DNA of 64,000 nucleotides from Meconema thalassinum. Lineage: Eukaryota; Arthropoda; Insecta; Orthoptera; Tettigoniidae. Under the pieces are notes generated by a model. That model was given only the letters and a program-made list of their open reading frames with translations. It had not been told where the DNA came from and did no database searches. The stretch lies in contig OX336389.2 in NCBI GenBank assembly GCA_946902985.2, positions 338,308,444 to 338,372,443 of the forward strand. Reading direction: 5' to 3'. This document shows, one piece after another, positions 1-8,599 of the stretch. The stretch's first letter is position 1. Each line of letters starts with the position of its first letter. The translations under genes and the position numbers were made by a program.

Positions 1-319
1 TTTTGATAATTGTTTGTAAACAGTAAGCGTGGTTCGTTTCGAGCACTACATTGATGAACACTCACACTTAAAACCTTTCCATTTTTACTTTTCAGATTGC
101 CTCGACATTTTGTTGACCTCTCTTTTGAGCATCGCCAGAATATTATTCCATTCACATTCTGGCGATTATAGTTATAGGAGTAGCCATGATAGAGTGCACG
201 TAGCCTACCTTTGTTGGTTGTAATAAGTTCCATAGTAGTAACTGACCTGTCAGTACGATGTTCACACTACAAAGGTTACAACTGTTTTGCTGATGGAGTG
301 ACCTACTATAAGCTTATAT

Positions 320-770
320 ATTGGCTTATGTGTTGGCTTTTTGTGTTGGCTTTTCGTGTTGGCTTTTGTGTTGGCTTATGTGTTGGCTTTTTGTGTTGGC
401 TTTTTGTGTTGGCTTTTCATGTTGGCTTTTCGTGTTGGCTTTTTGTGTTGGCTTTTTGTGTTGGCTTTTCGTGTTGGCTTTTGTGTTGGCTTATGTGTTG
501 GCTTTTTGTGTTGGCTTTTTGGTTTGGCTTTTCATGTTGGCTTTTCGTGTTGGCTTTTCGTGTTGGCTTTTTGTGTTGGCTTTTCGTGTTGGCATTTCGT
601 GTTGGCTTTTGTGTTGGCTTTTCGTGTTGGCTTTTCGTGTTGGCATTTCGTGTTGGCTTTTTGTGTTGGCTTTTTTTGTATTGGCCTTTCGTGTTGGCTT
701 TTTGTATTGGCTTTTCGTGTTGGCTTTTTGTGTTGGCTTTAGTATTGGCTTTTGTATTGGCTTATTTGAC
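320..770. repeat. 13 bp minisatellite (left arm)
   Basis: About 33 copies of a 12-13 bp unit close to GTGTTGGCTTTTC lie in tandem. All three frames are open and give Cys-Trp-Leu-Phe rich peptides, which are repeat artefacts rather than genes. Confidence 0.9.
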
Positions 771-864
771 AAGTTATTTGTGTCAATGTATTTAGTGGAT
801 TTTTTCTTGGTGTTGGAAAGTAGTTGAAAGAGAGGGAATATTTAAAGACTTAACCTCAGCTCAC

Positions 865-1040
865 TAACCTAACCTAACCTTTCAACTCTCAGATGTTAAT
901 TAAATTCTGTGCATTGTCGAGTTGGAGCCCAAGACCTCAGGGGTAAAAAAAACAATTATTTTTGACGACTTATTTTGGTAACTTATTTTAATGGCTAACC
1001 TAACTTTACCTAACCTAACCTAACCTAACCTAACCTCAGC
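865..1040. repeat. Telomere-type (TAACC)n tracts
   Basis: Short runs of TAACC, the complement of the insect telomere unit TTAGG, lie at about 868-883 and 1009-1036 and are mirrored at about 1697-1725 and 1850-1870. They are interstitial within the palindrome arms and too short to be a telomere themselves. Confidence 0.7.
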
Positions 1041-1962
1041 TCACTTTGGATATTACTAGTAAGTGTTCATATCCTCTGCTAGGTAGCATGCTAGTAGTAC
1101 AGGTAGTGCTCATATTTACCGCTAGATAGCGGAAACATACTTTGCATGTTGCATGTGACACTTGTGAAGTTTAACCACATGCAAGACGTGCTTGTATAAG
1201 TTCTCTATTTAAACTCAATATACAATTAACCACTAAATGTTCAGAACTAACATGTATAGCCATGTTTAGGGTATATAGGAGACCCTTAGCAAGAAAGGCT
1301 GTCTAACCCACGAGTGTACAGCCTTGTCATACGCAGTAAGCCCCTGTTGGCAGAAAACAACAACAACAACAATTTGAGAAAGCCAACAGGGGCTTACTGC
1401 GTATGACAAGGCTGTACACTCGTGGGTTAGACAGCCTTTCTTGCTAAGGGTCTCCTATATACCCTAAACATGGCTATACATGTTAGTTCTGAACATTTAG
1501 TGGTTAATTGTATATTGAGTTTAAATAGAGAACTTATACAAGCACGTCTTGCATGTGGTTAAACTTCACAAGTGTCACATGCAACATGCAAAGTATGTTT
1601 CCGCTATCTAGCGGTAAATATGAGCACTACCTGTACTACTAGCATGCTACCTAGCAGAGGATATGAACACTTACTAGTAATATCCAAAGTGAGCTGAGGT
1701 TAGGTTAGGTTAGGTTAGGTTAGGTAAAGTTAGGTTAGCCATTAAAATAAGTTACCAAAATAAGTCGTCAAAAATAATTGTTTTTTTTACCCCTGAGGTC
1801 TTGGGCTCCAACTCGACAATGCACAGAATTTAATTAACATCTGAGAGTTGAAAGGTTAGGTTAGGTTAGTGAGCTGAGGTTAAGTCTTTAAATATTCCCT
1901 CTCTTTCAACTACTTTCCAACACCAAGAAAAAATCCACTAAATACATTGACACAAATAACTT

Positions 1963-2413
1963 GTCAAATAAGCCAATACAAAAGCCAATACTAAAGCCAA
2001 CACAAAAAGCCAACACGAAAAGCCAATACAAAAAGCCAACACGAAAGGCCAATACAAAAAAAGCCAACACAAAAAGCCAACACGAAATGCCAACACGAAA
2101 AGCCAACACGAAAAGCCAACACAAAAGCCAACACGAAATGCCAACACGAAAAGCCAACACAAAAAGCCAACACGAAAAGCCAACACGAAAAGCCAACATG
2201 AAAAGCCAACACAAAAAGCCAACACAAAAAGCCAACACATAAGCCAACACAAAAGCCAACACGAAAAGCCAACACAAAAAGCCAACACAAAAAGCCAACA
2301 CGAAAAGCCAACATGAAAAGCCAACACAAAAAGCCAACACAAAAAGCCAACACATAAGCCAACACAAAAGCCAACACGAAAAGCCAACACAAAAAGCCAA
2401 CACATAAGCCAAT
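1963..2413. repeat. 13 bp minisatellite (right arm, mirrored)
   Basis: This is the mirror image of the left-arm array, with unit GAAAAGCCAACAC. It ends about 90 bp upstream of the FLYWCH start codon at 2500, so it sits in that gene's promoter region. Confidence 0.9.
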
Positions 2414-2499
2414 ATATAAGCTTATAGTAGGTCACTCCATCAGCAAAACAGTTGTAACCTTTGTAGTGTGAACATCGTACTGACAGGTCAGTTACTACT

Positions 2500-3180
2500 A
2501 TGGAACTTATTACAACCAACAAAGGTAGGCTACGTGCACTCTATCAAGGCTACTCCTATAACTATAATCGCCAGAATGTGAATGGAATAATATTCTGGCG
2601 ATGCTCAAAAGAGAGGTCAACAAAATGTCGAGGCAATCTGAAAAGTAAAAATGGAAAGGTTTTAAGTGTGAGTGTTCATCAATGTAGTGCTCGAAACGAA
2701 CCACGCTTACTGTTTACAAACAATTATCAAAATGCTAAAAAGCAAGTTCAAGAAAACGATATTGCGGCTAAAGATAGTACAGTGTTTGTTCAAAAGGACT
2801 TATCATGTCCTCAAAACGTCATGTTAGGACAGTTGTCAACGTCCAAGAAACCTTCAACACTGTCAAAATCAACTCAGACTATAAATAAAGTGGTATTGCA
2901 AGAGGATCAAAAAGGACTATATAGTAACAGTGATGATGGTCATGATGATAATGGTGATCATGATGATGATAATGACGATGATGATAATGATCATGATAAT
3001 GGTAATGCTTTGTTTACACCTAAAAATCCATTTGTTAAATTTGTATACTGGCACAATCCCAATAAGCTCGTCCAGCGGCTACAGTTGTTGCATGCCTCAC
3101 GTCAATCTGGCCATACTGGTCACGATTGGGAAATCAAAGAAATTGAACAAGAGCTTCGTCGTGCTGAAATTATTGTGTAA
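2500..3180 (+). CDS. FLYWCH zinc-finger protein 1
   Basis: An intact 226-residue intronless ORF begins at ATG 2500. Residues 14-62 form a FLYWCH-type zinc finger with the aromatic positions LY..GY, then FWRC, C35, C43, H60 and C62 as likely zinc ligands. FLYWCH fingers bind DNA, as in the insect mod(mdg4) family. Residues about 143-170 are an Asp/His/Asn-rich acidic run encoded by GATGATGAT-like codons. The last 50 residues (WHNPNKLVQRLQLL, GHTGHD, then a charged helix) look like a separate conserved small domain that I cannot name. The start is supported by a paralogue at 3351 that aligns from its own ATG. The first 77 codons lie in the palindrome and so are duplicated, inverted, at 29-233. 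Likely a DNA-binding regulator; target unknown. Confidence 0.8.
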   Translation: MELITTNKGRLRALYQGYSYNYNRQNVNGIIFWRCSKERSTKCRGNLKSKNGKVLSVSVHQCSARNEPRLLFTNNYQNAKKQVQENDIAAKDSTVFVQKDLSCPQNVMLGQLSTSKKPSTLSKSTQTINKVVLQEDQKGLYSNSDDGHDDNGDHDDDNDDDDNDHDNGNALFTPKNPFVKFVYWHNPNKLVQRLQLLHASRQSGHTGHDWEIKEIEQELRRAEIIV

Positions 3181-3350
3181 TGGGTCTACCACTTTGCGAC
3201 CACTTTCACCCCAACTCTTGTTTCTAATATTTGCTTATTTGCTTTCACTTTTACCTGAACTCTTTGGATCCATATTTGCTCTCACATTAAACTAGTATTC
3301 TTATTACCAAGTTGACTTTACTAGAGCTTAGTCTATGCTCGACAGTTGAT

Positions 3351-3728
3351 ATGGAAGTATCAGTGACTAGGTATGGTAAGCCTTACGCATACTATAAAGG
3401 ATATTCATATATTGTGAAACGAACCAATAAAAATGGAACTGTTATTTGGCGTTGTTCAAAGCAACGTTCCAAACATTGTCGTGGTGACCTAAAAAGTAAA
3501 AATAGTGAGGTTTTAAGTGTCAGTGATCATCAATGTAGTGTACCGCATGAAACACAGTTGCCGTCGACAAAAAATCAAGAAAACCATATTGCTACTCAAA
3601 ATAGTGCATTGTTTAATGATCAACGTTTAACCCCTGTTCTCAAAGTTATTTTTAATCCATCTTCCACGTCGCAAGAGCCATCAACATCACAAACTATGCA
3701 AGAGGTAGTGTTGTTGTTGTCGTTTTAA
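3351..3728 (+). CDS. FLYWCH zinc-finger protein 2, truncated paralogue
   Basis: This 125-residue ORF from ATG 3351 is a tandem paralogue of the gene at 2500. The FLYWCH finger has its ligands at the same positions (C35, C43, H60, C62), with the shared core KGYSY, IWRCSK and CRGDLKSKN. The two proteins align as far as the EVVL/KVVL motif. There an insertion of about 50 bp (3714-3763) introduces the stop at 3726-3728. After the insertion, homology to the first gene resumes (CAACGGGATCAA against CAAGAGGATCAA) but the acidic and C-terminal parts are lost. A longer reading from TTG 3312 exists but lacks support. It could still make a finger-only protein, or be a pseudogene. Confidence 0.65.
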   Translation: MEVSVTRYGKPYAYYKGYSYIVKRTNKNGTVIWRCSKQRSKHCRGDLKSKNSEVLSVSDHQCSVPHETQLPSTKNQENHIATQNSALFNDQRLTPVLKVIFNPSSTSQEPSTSQTMQEVVLLLSF

Positions 3729-3763
3729 AGAGTGGAACAACTAGGTCATCTACTGTTGATCTG
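3714..3763 (-). mobile_element. Ultra-short 5'-truncated retroposon tail (copy 1)
   Basis: This stretch is absent from the paralogous position in the gene at 2500. It matches, with divergence, the fragments at 15250-15295 and 38514-38571 (motif TTTTAAGGGGCGGAACTA then GAGGTCATCTGC). It introduces the stop that truncates FLYWCH protein 2. I see no clear target duplication here. Confidence 0.6.
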
Positions 3764-4197
3764 CAACGGGATCAAAGTGACTAAATAGTAATAACCATAA
3801 GGTTTTTATGTCAATACAACCATTGTGGCTTCCCCACTTTTCGAAAACAACATTAAAGGGACATTGCTATAAAATGATCTACAACAAGCCTTGTGTTTAA
3901 AACTATAACAGACTATTGTAATGTGAGAAAGGCTTGTATTCAGTATGCATTTATTGTCATAATCATGTATACTCTGCAATGTTAAATATACTAACTTTGT
4001 ATAAAATAAAACAGCATTGTAACATCATTTTGCATTTATTTACAAACTTTATATACATTTTTTTTGGTTTCATCATAATATTTTTAAAGACAACACTAAA
4101 CACTAAAACATTACTATTCTATGCACATATTTTCTTTCTTTTTCAGTATAGTGTCATTACTTATAATTTCCATTATTATTTCACATTATTTATTTAT
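3764..4197. other. Spacer between convergent genes
   Basis: About 430 bp of AT-rich DNA. Its first 60 bp are the decayed remainder of the second FLYWCH gene. AATAAA occurs near 4004 and could be a + strand polyadenylation signal. The 104-residue ORF at 3934 is AT-driven and I do not accept it. Confidence 0.5.
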
Positions 4198-4479
4198 TTA
4201 ATTAAAACGAACCATGCACCTATTGTTTTTAAAACCTTCATAAATTAAGTGTACAGGTTGCACAGCATTATTGACTTCATCAAAAACACTCTCCGACATA
4301 TCATTAAACCGTATAGGCAGAAATGTCTCAAAGTTTTCACATACACAAAGTACACGATCACCATATGCTGTTTTCAATTTCCGAATCTTGATAATGCGGA
4401 ATGGAATATGCATTGGCAATTCGCTGAGCTTCTTTGTCTCTAAGCCACATGATTGTCCCACAGCATTCAAAACATTCAT
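4198..4479 (-). CDS. Small protein of unknown family next to the IAP gene
   Basis: An intact 93-residue ORF lies on the minus strand, just downstream of and in the same direction as the IAP gene. It contains LPMHIPFRIIKIRKLK, then TAYGDRVLCVCENFETFLP and IRFNDMSESVF. This is an alternation of basic beta-like segments and an F-LP-RF core. I have a memory-level impression of small insect and cnidarian proteins in virus-like or transposon contexts that share a YG-R-------FLP-RF pattern and may be OB-fold-like. That is not demonstrated here. The start at 4479 is the first ATG in this frame. A 63-residue ORF overlaps in another frame at 4358-4549 and is probably a shadow. Function unknown. Confidence 0.5.
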   Translation of the reverse strand: MNVLNAVGQSCGLETKKLSELPMHIPFRIIKIRKLKTAYGDRVLCVCENFETFLPIRFNDMSESVFDEVNNAVQPVHLIYEGFKNNRCMVRFN

Positions 4480-4590
4480 TGTAGTAGTCTATAAACAAAA
4501 CAAAAGCATATCTATTACACTCTAAAACAGCTTTAATAATATTGTGCAATTAGGGATTTTGCACTATCCATGGCGAATAAATTATACTAG

Positions 4591-5607
4591 TTATGCAAGA
4601 AATGCCCTAACTGTTGCAGATACTACTTTTCTGCATATAGCACAAGTGTTAAGTTCTAATGCACACTTGACACAGGCTATCATGTGTCCACAGGGTAAAA
4701 ATACAACACCTAGTTCATCTTGATAACAAATTTTACATAATTGTTGGTCACACTTTTGTATCTGTTCGTGAGACAAGTCTTTTCTTTCAGCCTTATGTAT
4801 TTGCTCCGCGTGCTCTAACTCTAAAGGCACTTTTATGTCTTGTGCTGCAATCACTTTTTCTTTACGAATAGTGTTCACAAATTCCTGACCTTTAAGCAAC
4901 ACCATGTATTTACAGTTTGGTAACCAACGAGCGTGTTGCACAAAAGGGTCATCAGTCATTTGCCAATCCTTTAAAGCAAATCCACAATAAAAACATATTG
5001 TTTTATCCCCTTCACCAGTATAAAAAAATCCAGCTTCACTTAGCTGTTTGGTAAGGTGTTTTAATATTAATGGCCAAACATTTTTATAAGATTCGAAACG
5101 TTTTTCAACAGAGCTGTACTCTGGGTGTGCTAGTGCTTTAGTCTTGCAAACTCCCAATTTTTCAAAAGCACACGCCAATTCAACACTGTCTATGGCATAT
5201 GGACCACATATATCGACACTACCGTTGGCTGGTAATACATCATTATTATTTATTTGTGATTCAGCAACGTAAGTAGCGGCCATAGGCCTTGTGGTTCGGT
5301 AAAATGAATGCACGGGTAGGTTACCCACTTGCTTTCCAAGCATGTAAGGACAGTGAGGAGACCATCGCAAATGGTCTCTAAAGGGATCATCCCCTTCTTC
5401 CCAGTGTGAAAGTTCAATACGACAAAACACACAGCGCACCACATCTCCTCGGTTCAAGTAAAAAAAACCGGCTTTTGCAAGTTCATGCGTCGACAAAAAG
5501 CCTACAGGCCAGGATTCAAATGTTAACCACCGATCATGTTCTGATTTTAAATTTAACCCACGTGGTAAACCAACTTGCTCACTTGTTGTATTTGGTACTA
5601 ACGCCAT
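4591..5607 (-). CDS. Inhibitor-of-apoptosis protein, two BIR domains and RING
   Basis: A complete intronless 338-residue ORF. BIR1 spans about residues 26-90, with GFFYLNRGD and zinc ligands C59, C62, H79 and C86. BIR2 spans about 170-236, with GFFYTGEGD and ligands C205, C208, H225 and C232. The C-terminal RING (291-326) has C291, C294, C306, H308, C312, C315, C322 and C325. Such proteins bind caspases and IAP antagonists through the BIRs and act as E3 ubiquitin ligases through the RING, in the cytosol. The layout matches Drosophila DIAP1 and baculovirus-type IAPs; the length is nearer the compact viral or retrocopy forms. There is no UBA or CARD. All key residues are present, so it may be functional. 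Origin (host retrogene or virus-like capture) is open. The ATG at 5605-5607 gives the full N-terminus. Confidence 0.93.
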   Translation of the reverse strand: MALVPNTTSEQVGLPRGLNLKSEHDRWLTFESWPVGFLSTHELAKAGFFYLNRGDVVRCVFCRIELSHWEEGDDPFRDHLRWSPHCPYMLGKQVGNLPVHSFYRTTRPMAATYVAESQINNNDVLPANGSVDICGPYAIDSVELACAFEKLGVCKTKALAHPEYSSVEKRFESYKNVWPLILKHLTKQLSEAGFFYTGEGDKTICFYCGFALKDWQMTDDPFVQHARWLPNCKYMVLLKGQEFVNTIRKEKVIAAQDIKVPLELEHAEQIHKAERKDLSHEQIQKCDQQLCKICYQDELGVVFLPCGHMIACVKCALELNTCAICRKVVSATVRAFLA

Positions 5608-6208
5608 GTGTTATAATAAAACGTTTTCTTATTGTAAGTTATTAACATTGCACAGAGTACTTTAAAGCATAATGCATGCTTGTTCACTGTCTGTTCATTA
5701 CGTTAATGGCACATGACGGCACCTAAAAGCAAACAAAATAACCCATCACTCAATCAATCAATCAATCAATCAATACTTGTAAATAAAACGTTAACGTTAA
5801 TTGGCATTAATATATCAAAACACCATTAAAAATAAACTGTATGTTGGCACAAACAGTAACCCATGTACTTATTTTCTTTTTTATAAAGCTACAGTCATTT
5901 ACATTCCCCCACCCTCCCTTTAACCAATATATAAACAAAAATGAATGTCATGTCATTTTGTTCAAATTATCATGTTCAAACCTGTGGATATTCGTTGAGT
6001 CCATAGGGAACCACCCATAAATTAAATTTATTATTTTATTTTTAGAAAATCCAACATGGCCTTGTACTTTTCCCAGTCAACAACAACAACATAGCCATTA
6101 ATCAAGAAAGCAATCATTGTCCCAGTCATGTACAGGTAATGAATTTTTTTTTTGTCTACGAGTTTTCAGTAGTGGTAAAATGGAATAGCATTTTTAAGTT
6201 GGACTTAC
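5608..6208. other. AT-rich interval with (AATC)n and a possible terminal exon
   Basis: A short (AATC)n microsatellite sits at about 5749-5775. At about 6027-6120 both strands are open. The minus-strand reading (MTGTMIAFLINGYVVVVDWEKY, split here as MTGTMIAFLI and NGYVVVVDWEKY, then a stop) is protein-like and could be a terminal exon of the gene at 6209-6689, but no in-phase acceptor is visible upstream of it. The + strand reading there has a consensus acceptor and a GTAATG donor. I cannot choose between them. Confidence 0.35.
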
Positions 6209-6310
6209 CTGAGTTTTAAACAGTTCACTCTTTGGCAGTGGTTTCGCTTTAGTGCGTTTCTGGTTTTTTTCAGCGACTGCTACGGCGGTAAGGCTATTCT
6301 TTCCAAGTTT
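6209..6310 (-). CDS. Exon of an unidentified minus-strand gene
   Basis: A 102 bp open segment (34 codons) is bounded on the minus strand by a TTTTTAG acceptor and a CAG/GTAAGT donor. It encodes a lysine-rich peptide (KLGKNSLTAVAVAEKNQKR, then KAKPLPKSELFKTQ). It is phase 0 at both ends and joins in frame with the exon at 6431-6523. I do not recognise the protein. Confidence 0.55.
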
Positions 6311-6430
6311 CTAAAAATAAATAAAATAAACCGCTATAAATACCTAAATTCAGGTTAATACATACATTTCATAAAATAAAACATAAAACAAAAAAAATGA
6401 AACAAGTTAGTTTAAAAAAAATCATCTCAC

Positions 6431-6523
6431 CTTTACTTGCAGTGACTTGTTACTCTTCCCTTCTAGTGGGCTCAAAAGTGCAATAGTTTCTTCTCCCTCT
6501 GACATGTAAGGTATGCCGGTTAT
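6431..6523 (-). CDS. Exon of an unidentified minus-strand gene
   Basis: A 93 bp open segment (31 codons) has a TTTGCAG acceptor and an AAG/GTGAGA donor on the minus strand. It encodes ITGIPYMSEGEETIALL, then SPLEGKSNKSLQVK. It is phase 0 at both ends, so it splices in frame to the exon at 6209-6310. Two canonical splice pairs plus two stop-free phase-0 segments in tandem make chance unlikely. Family unknown. Confidence 0.55.
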
Positions 6524-6629
6524 CTGCAAACAAATAAATAAATAAAATCATTAATTACCTAATCAATAAATAATTGCATGTATTTATATATAAATCAATA
6601 AATGTATAAATGAATAAATATATACCTAC

Positions 6630-6689
6630 CTCACAACAAGAATAAGTATTTTCCACCAACACCAAAACTGTTAAACAAGGCCAAGTGTT
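6630..6689 (-). CDS. Possible upstream exon of the same unidentified gene
   Basis: This segment ends at a GAG/GTAGGT donor on the minus strand in phase 0 with the exon at 6431-6523. It is open back to a TGA at 6690-6692 and reads NTWPCLTVLVLVENTYSCCE. A TTTAACAG acceptor near 6672 could shorten it. No start codon is visible, so the 5' end lies elsewhere or the exon call is wrong. Confidence 0.35.
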
Positions 6690-6817
6690 TCACACAACGC
6701 TGTAGCGTGTTCAAAAGTAGTCACATAAGTGCGAGTGGAAATGTCAGCGACGTGTCTTTATATATCACATTGCATGTATAATCTTTTTTTTTTCCCACGC
6801 TTTGAACATTCTCTTAT

Positions 6818-7045
6818 CGTGCACGTGGGCAGCTAACGTCCCAGGCGAACACCTGTGCCGGATCAAATTTCACATGAACTTGCATTTTGTCACGTACGAA
6901 GCAAAACAGGATGTGACTTGTTAACAGTTATCATGCACGTGGACAGATAACGTCCAAGGTGAACACCTGCGGTAGATCAAATTTCACATGGACTTGCATT
7001 TTGTCACGTACGAAGCAAGACAGGATGTCACTGGTTTAGCGTGCC
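6818..7045. repeat. Tandem duplication of about 114 bp
   Basis: Two adjacent copies (6818-6931 and 6932-7045) share CACGTGG.CAG.TAACGTCC, GAACACCTG and GATCAAATTTCACATG, with a conserved block CATTTTGTCACGTACGAAGC. They diverge by roughly 10-15%. No coding potential. Confidence 0.8.
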
Positions 7046-7540
7046 TGTGGTTTCACACATGTGTGCACGCCTTTCGCACTCCCCTGCCACCACGATGGTC
7101 AGATTATTTCACCTTCAAGCGTCTTGGTCATTTTTTCCATTGCACTTGTTGTCAAGTCAGATCAATGCCTTCCAATAAGCTCAAATGACCTTCACCTCCT
7201 CGGCAAGTTTGTTTTCTCTACTCGCTTCGACCAACATAGAACCTAGCTCTCATTACCGTTTACACGTTAAAGGTAAAATATCAGAAAAACGCACGCTCGC
7301 TCTGTCATACACCGACCCGTCGAAATAGCGATTGTTCTATTAAGCATGGTCCTTGTGGTTAGCGACAGGTTCGTTGAAACACACACACCCAGCCGTATGG
7401 TCTCTCTCTCTCAACCACCACGCTTTATAAACATTATAAACAGGTAAAGAAAAAGAAAACGTTTTTTCAACATGTATGGCGTTAGGCCCTTTGTGAATTA
7501 TCTTTTTTGAAAAAAAATATCTACCACATTTGAAAGGGGG

Positions 7541-8495
7541 CGTTAGCCCGAGTCCTAGGACACCTCGTACACGTCTCTAGCGTTATTGGTTCGTGAGATA
7601 TCGGCAAAAATCACAAAAAACACGTGTTTACCCCAAAATCGCGTTTCCAAATTTTTTTTAAATTACAACGAGTAGTTCATAGCAAAGAGGACGTCACTCC
7701 GAGTCCTTGGACCCATCGTACATGCCTCTAGCGTTATTGCTTCGTGAGATATTGGCAAAATCACAAAAAACACGTGTTTACCCCAAAACCGAGTTTCCAA
7801 TTTTATTAAAAATTATAACGAGTGGTCCATAGGAGAGAGGACGTTACCCCGAGTCCTTGGACCTGTCGAACACGCCTCTAGCGTTATTGGTTCGTGAGAT
7901 ATAGCAAAAAGTCTAAAATCACGTTTTTACCCCAAAAAGACTGTGTTTCCAGATTTTCACATTTTCGACACCGACATTCCCGTAAAGAGCACGACGAGAC
8001 GAAAAAAACGAATCCAAGCACGCCCTCCTAGCATGGCTCCTTCCAATCCAAGGTCGCAGGGGCTCACCACTTGCTTTTGGAAGCAGCTTTCCCCTTACCA
8101 CACTACTACCTACAGGTTTTCATCCTAGAGACTTGAAATTTATTTTGAGGGTAGAGGGGGTAGGGATCATTCATTTACGTCAAACAAACTTTTTTGTAGA
8201 GTTCCTAGTTTCCAAAATATAGGATTTTCAAAATTCGAGTGTTTTCAAAACAAACATAAAAGTAAAAAAGTTTCATTATAGAAAATAAAGGGCATAAAGA
8301 CCATTCGTTTGAGCTATGGCACAACGTTCTATCATGTTTAGTTTTCAAACTATCACCTAGTTTCAAAAACAAAAATTTTCAAAAAAAATTTGAAAAATAT
8401 AACGAATAGTCCATAGCAAAGATAACGTCATCCCGAGTTCAACGATACCTCATTTGTCAAAATCGGACCATGCGTTCGAGAGATATTTAACATGG
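7541..8495. repeat. 150 bp tandem satellite, three units plus a detached fourth
   Basis: The motif ACGTYAnnCCGAGTCCTTGG starts at 7541, 7691 and 7841, giving a 150 bp period. Each unit continues with CTCTAGCGTTATTGGTTCGT and GAGATAT, then CACGTGTTTACCCC. A diverged fourth start lies at 8424, after about 430 bp of unrelated AT-rich DNA. No protein is encoded. Confidence 0.8.
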
Positions 8496-8599
8496 CTGAG
8501 GCTTAGTAGTAGAGCAAGGGGGGTTCTGGAGTGAGTTAGAAGCACCACCACTCCACTACTCGTATGTCACCAGATGTACAAGCACGTTTAGGATACAAG

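Larger units (their letters stand above)
1..2732. repeat. Long near-perfect palindrome (inverted repeat with 30 bp loop)
   Basis: Positions 1-1351 are the reverse complement of 1382-2732, around a 30 bp loop at 1352-1381 that contains a (CAA)n run. Paired positions always sum to 2733. I see only three mismatches (near 186 and 518-523), so identity is about 99.8%. The left arm reaches the first base of the window, so its true outer end is unknown. The arms include non-coding DNA, telomere-like TAACC tracts, a minisatellite and the first 77 codons of the FLYWCH gene at 2500. This is therefore not a simple transposon terminal repeat. It could be a true foldback, a read-through hairpin end, or an assembly artefact. 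Confidence 0.95.

Noticed and set aside
211..827. Overlapping ORFs of 133-194 residues rich in Cys, Trp, Leu and Phe (and mirrored at 1906-2522)
   Set aside because: They are translations of the 13 bp minisatellite in three frames and appear in both palindrome arms; not genes.
868..1040. TAACC runs as a chromosome end
   Set aside because: Only a few imperfect units, mirrored inside a palindrome with coding DNA beyond; interstitial rather than terminal.
1..2732. Palindrome as an ordinary transposon terminal inverted repeat
   Set aside because: The arms end inside a coding sequence and no target duplication or matching second end is visible.
3934..4248. 104-residue + strand ORF
   Set aside because: Phe/Ile/Tyr-rich product of AT-rich DNA, without ordered domains, antisense to the small gene at 4198-4479.
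5250..5645. ORFs overlapping the IAP gene in other frames
   Set aside because: Shadows of the IAP reading frame; no independent features.
7541..7990. The 150 bp repeats as a CRISPR-like array
   Set aside because: Units are contiguous, long and without unique spacers; the genome is eukaryotic.
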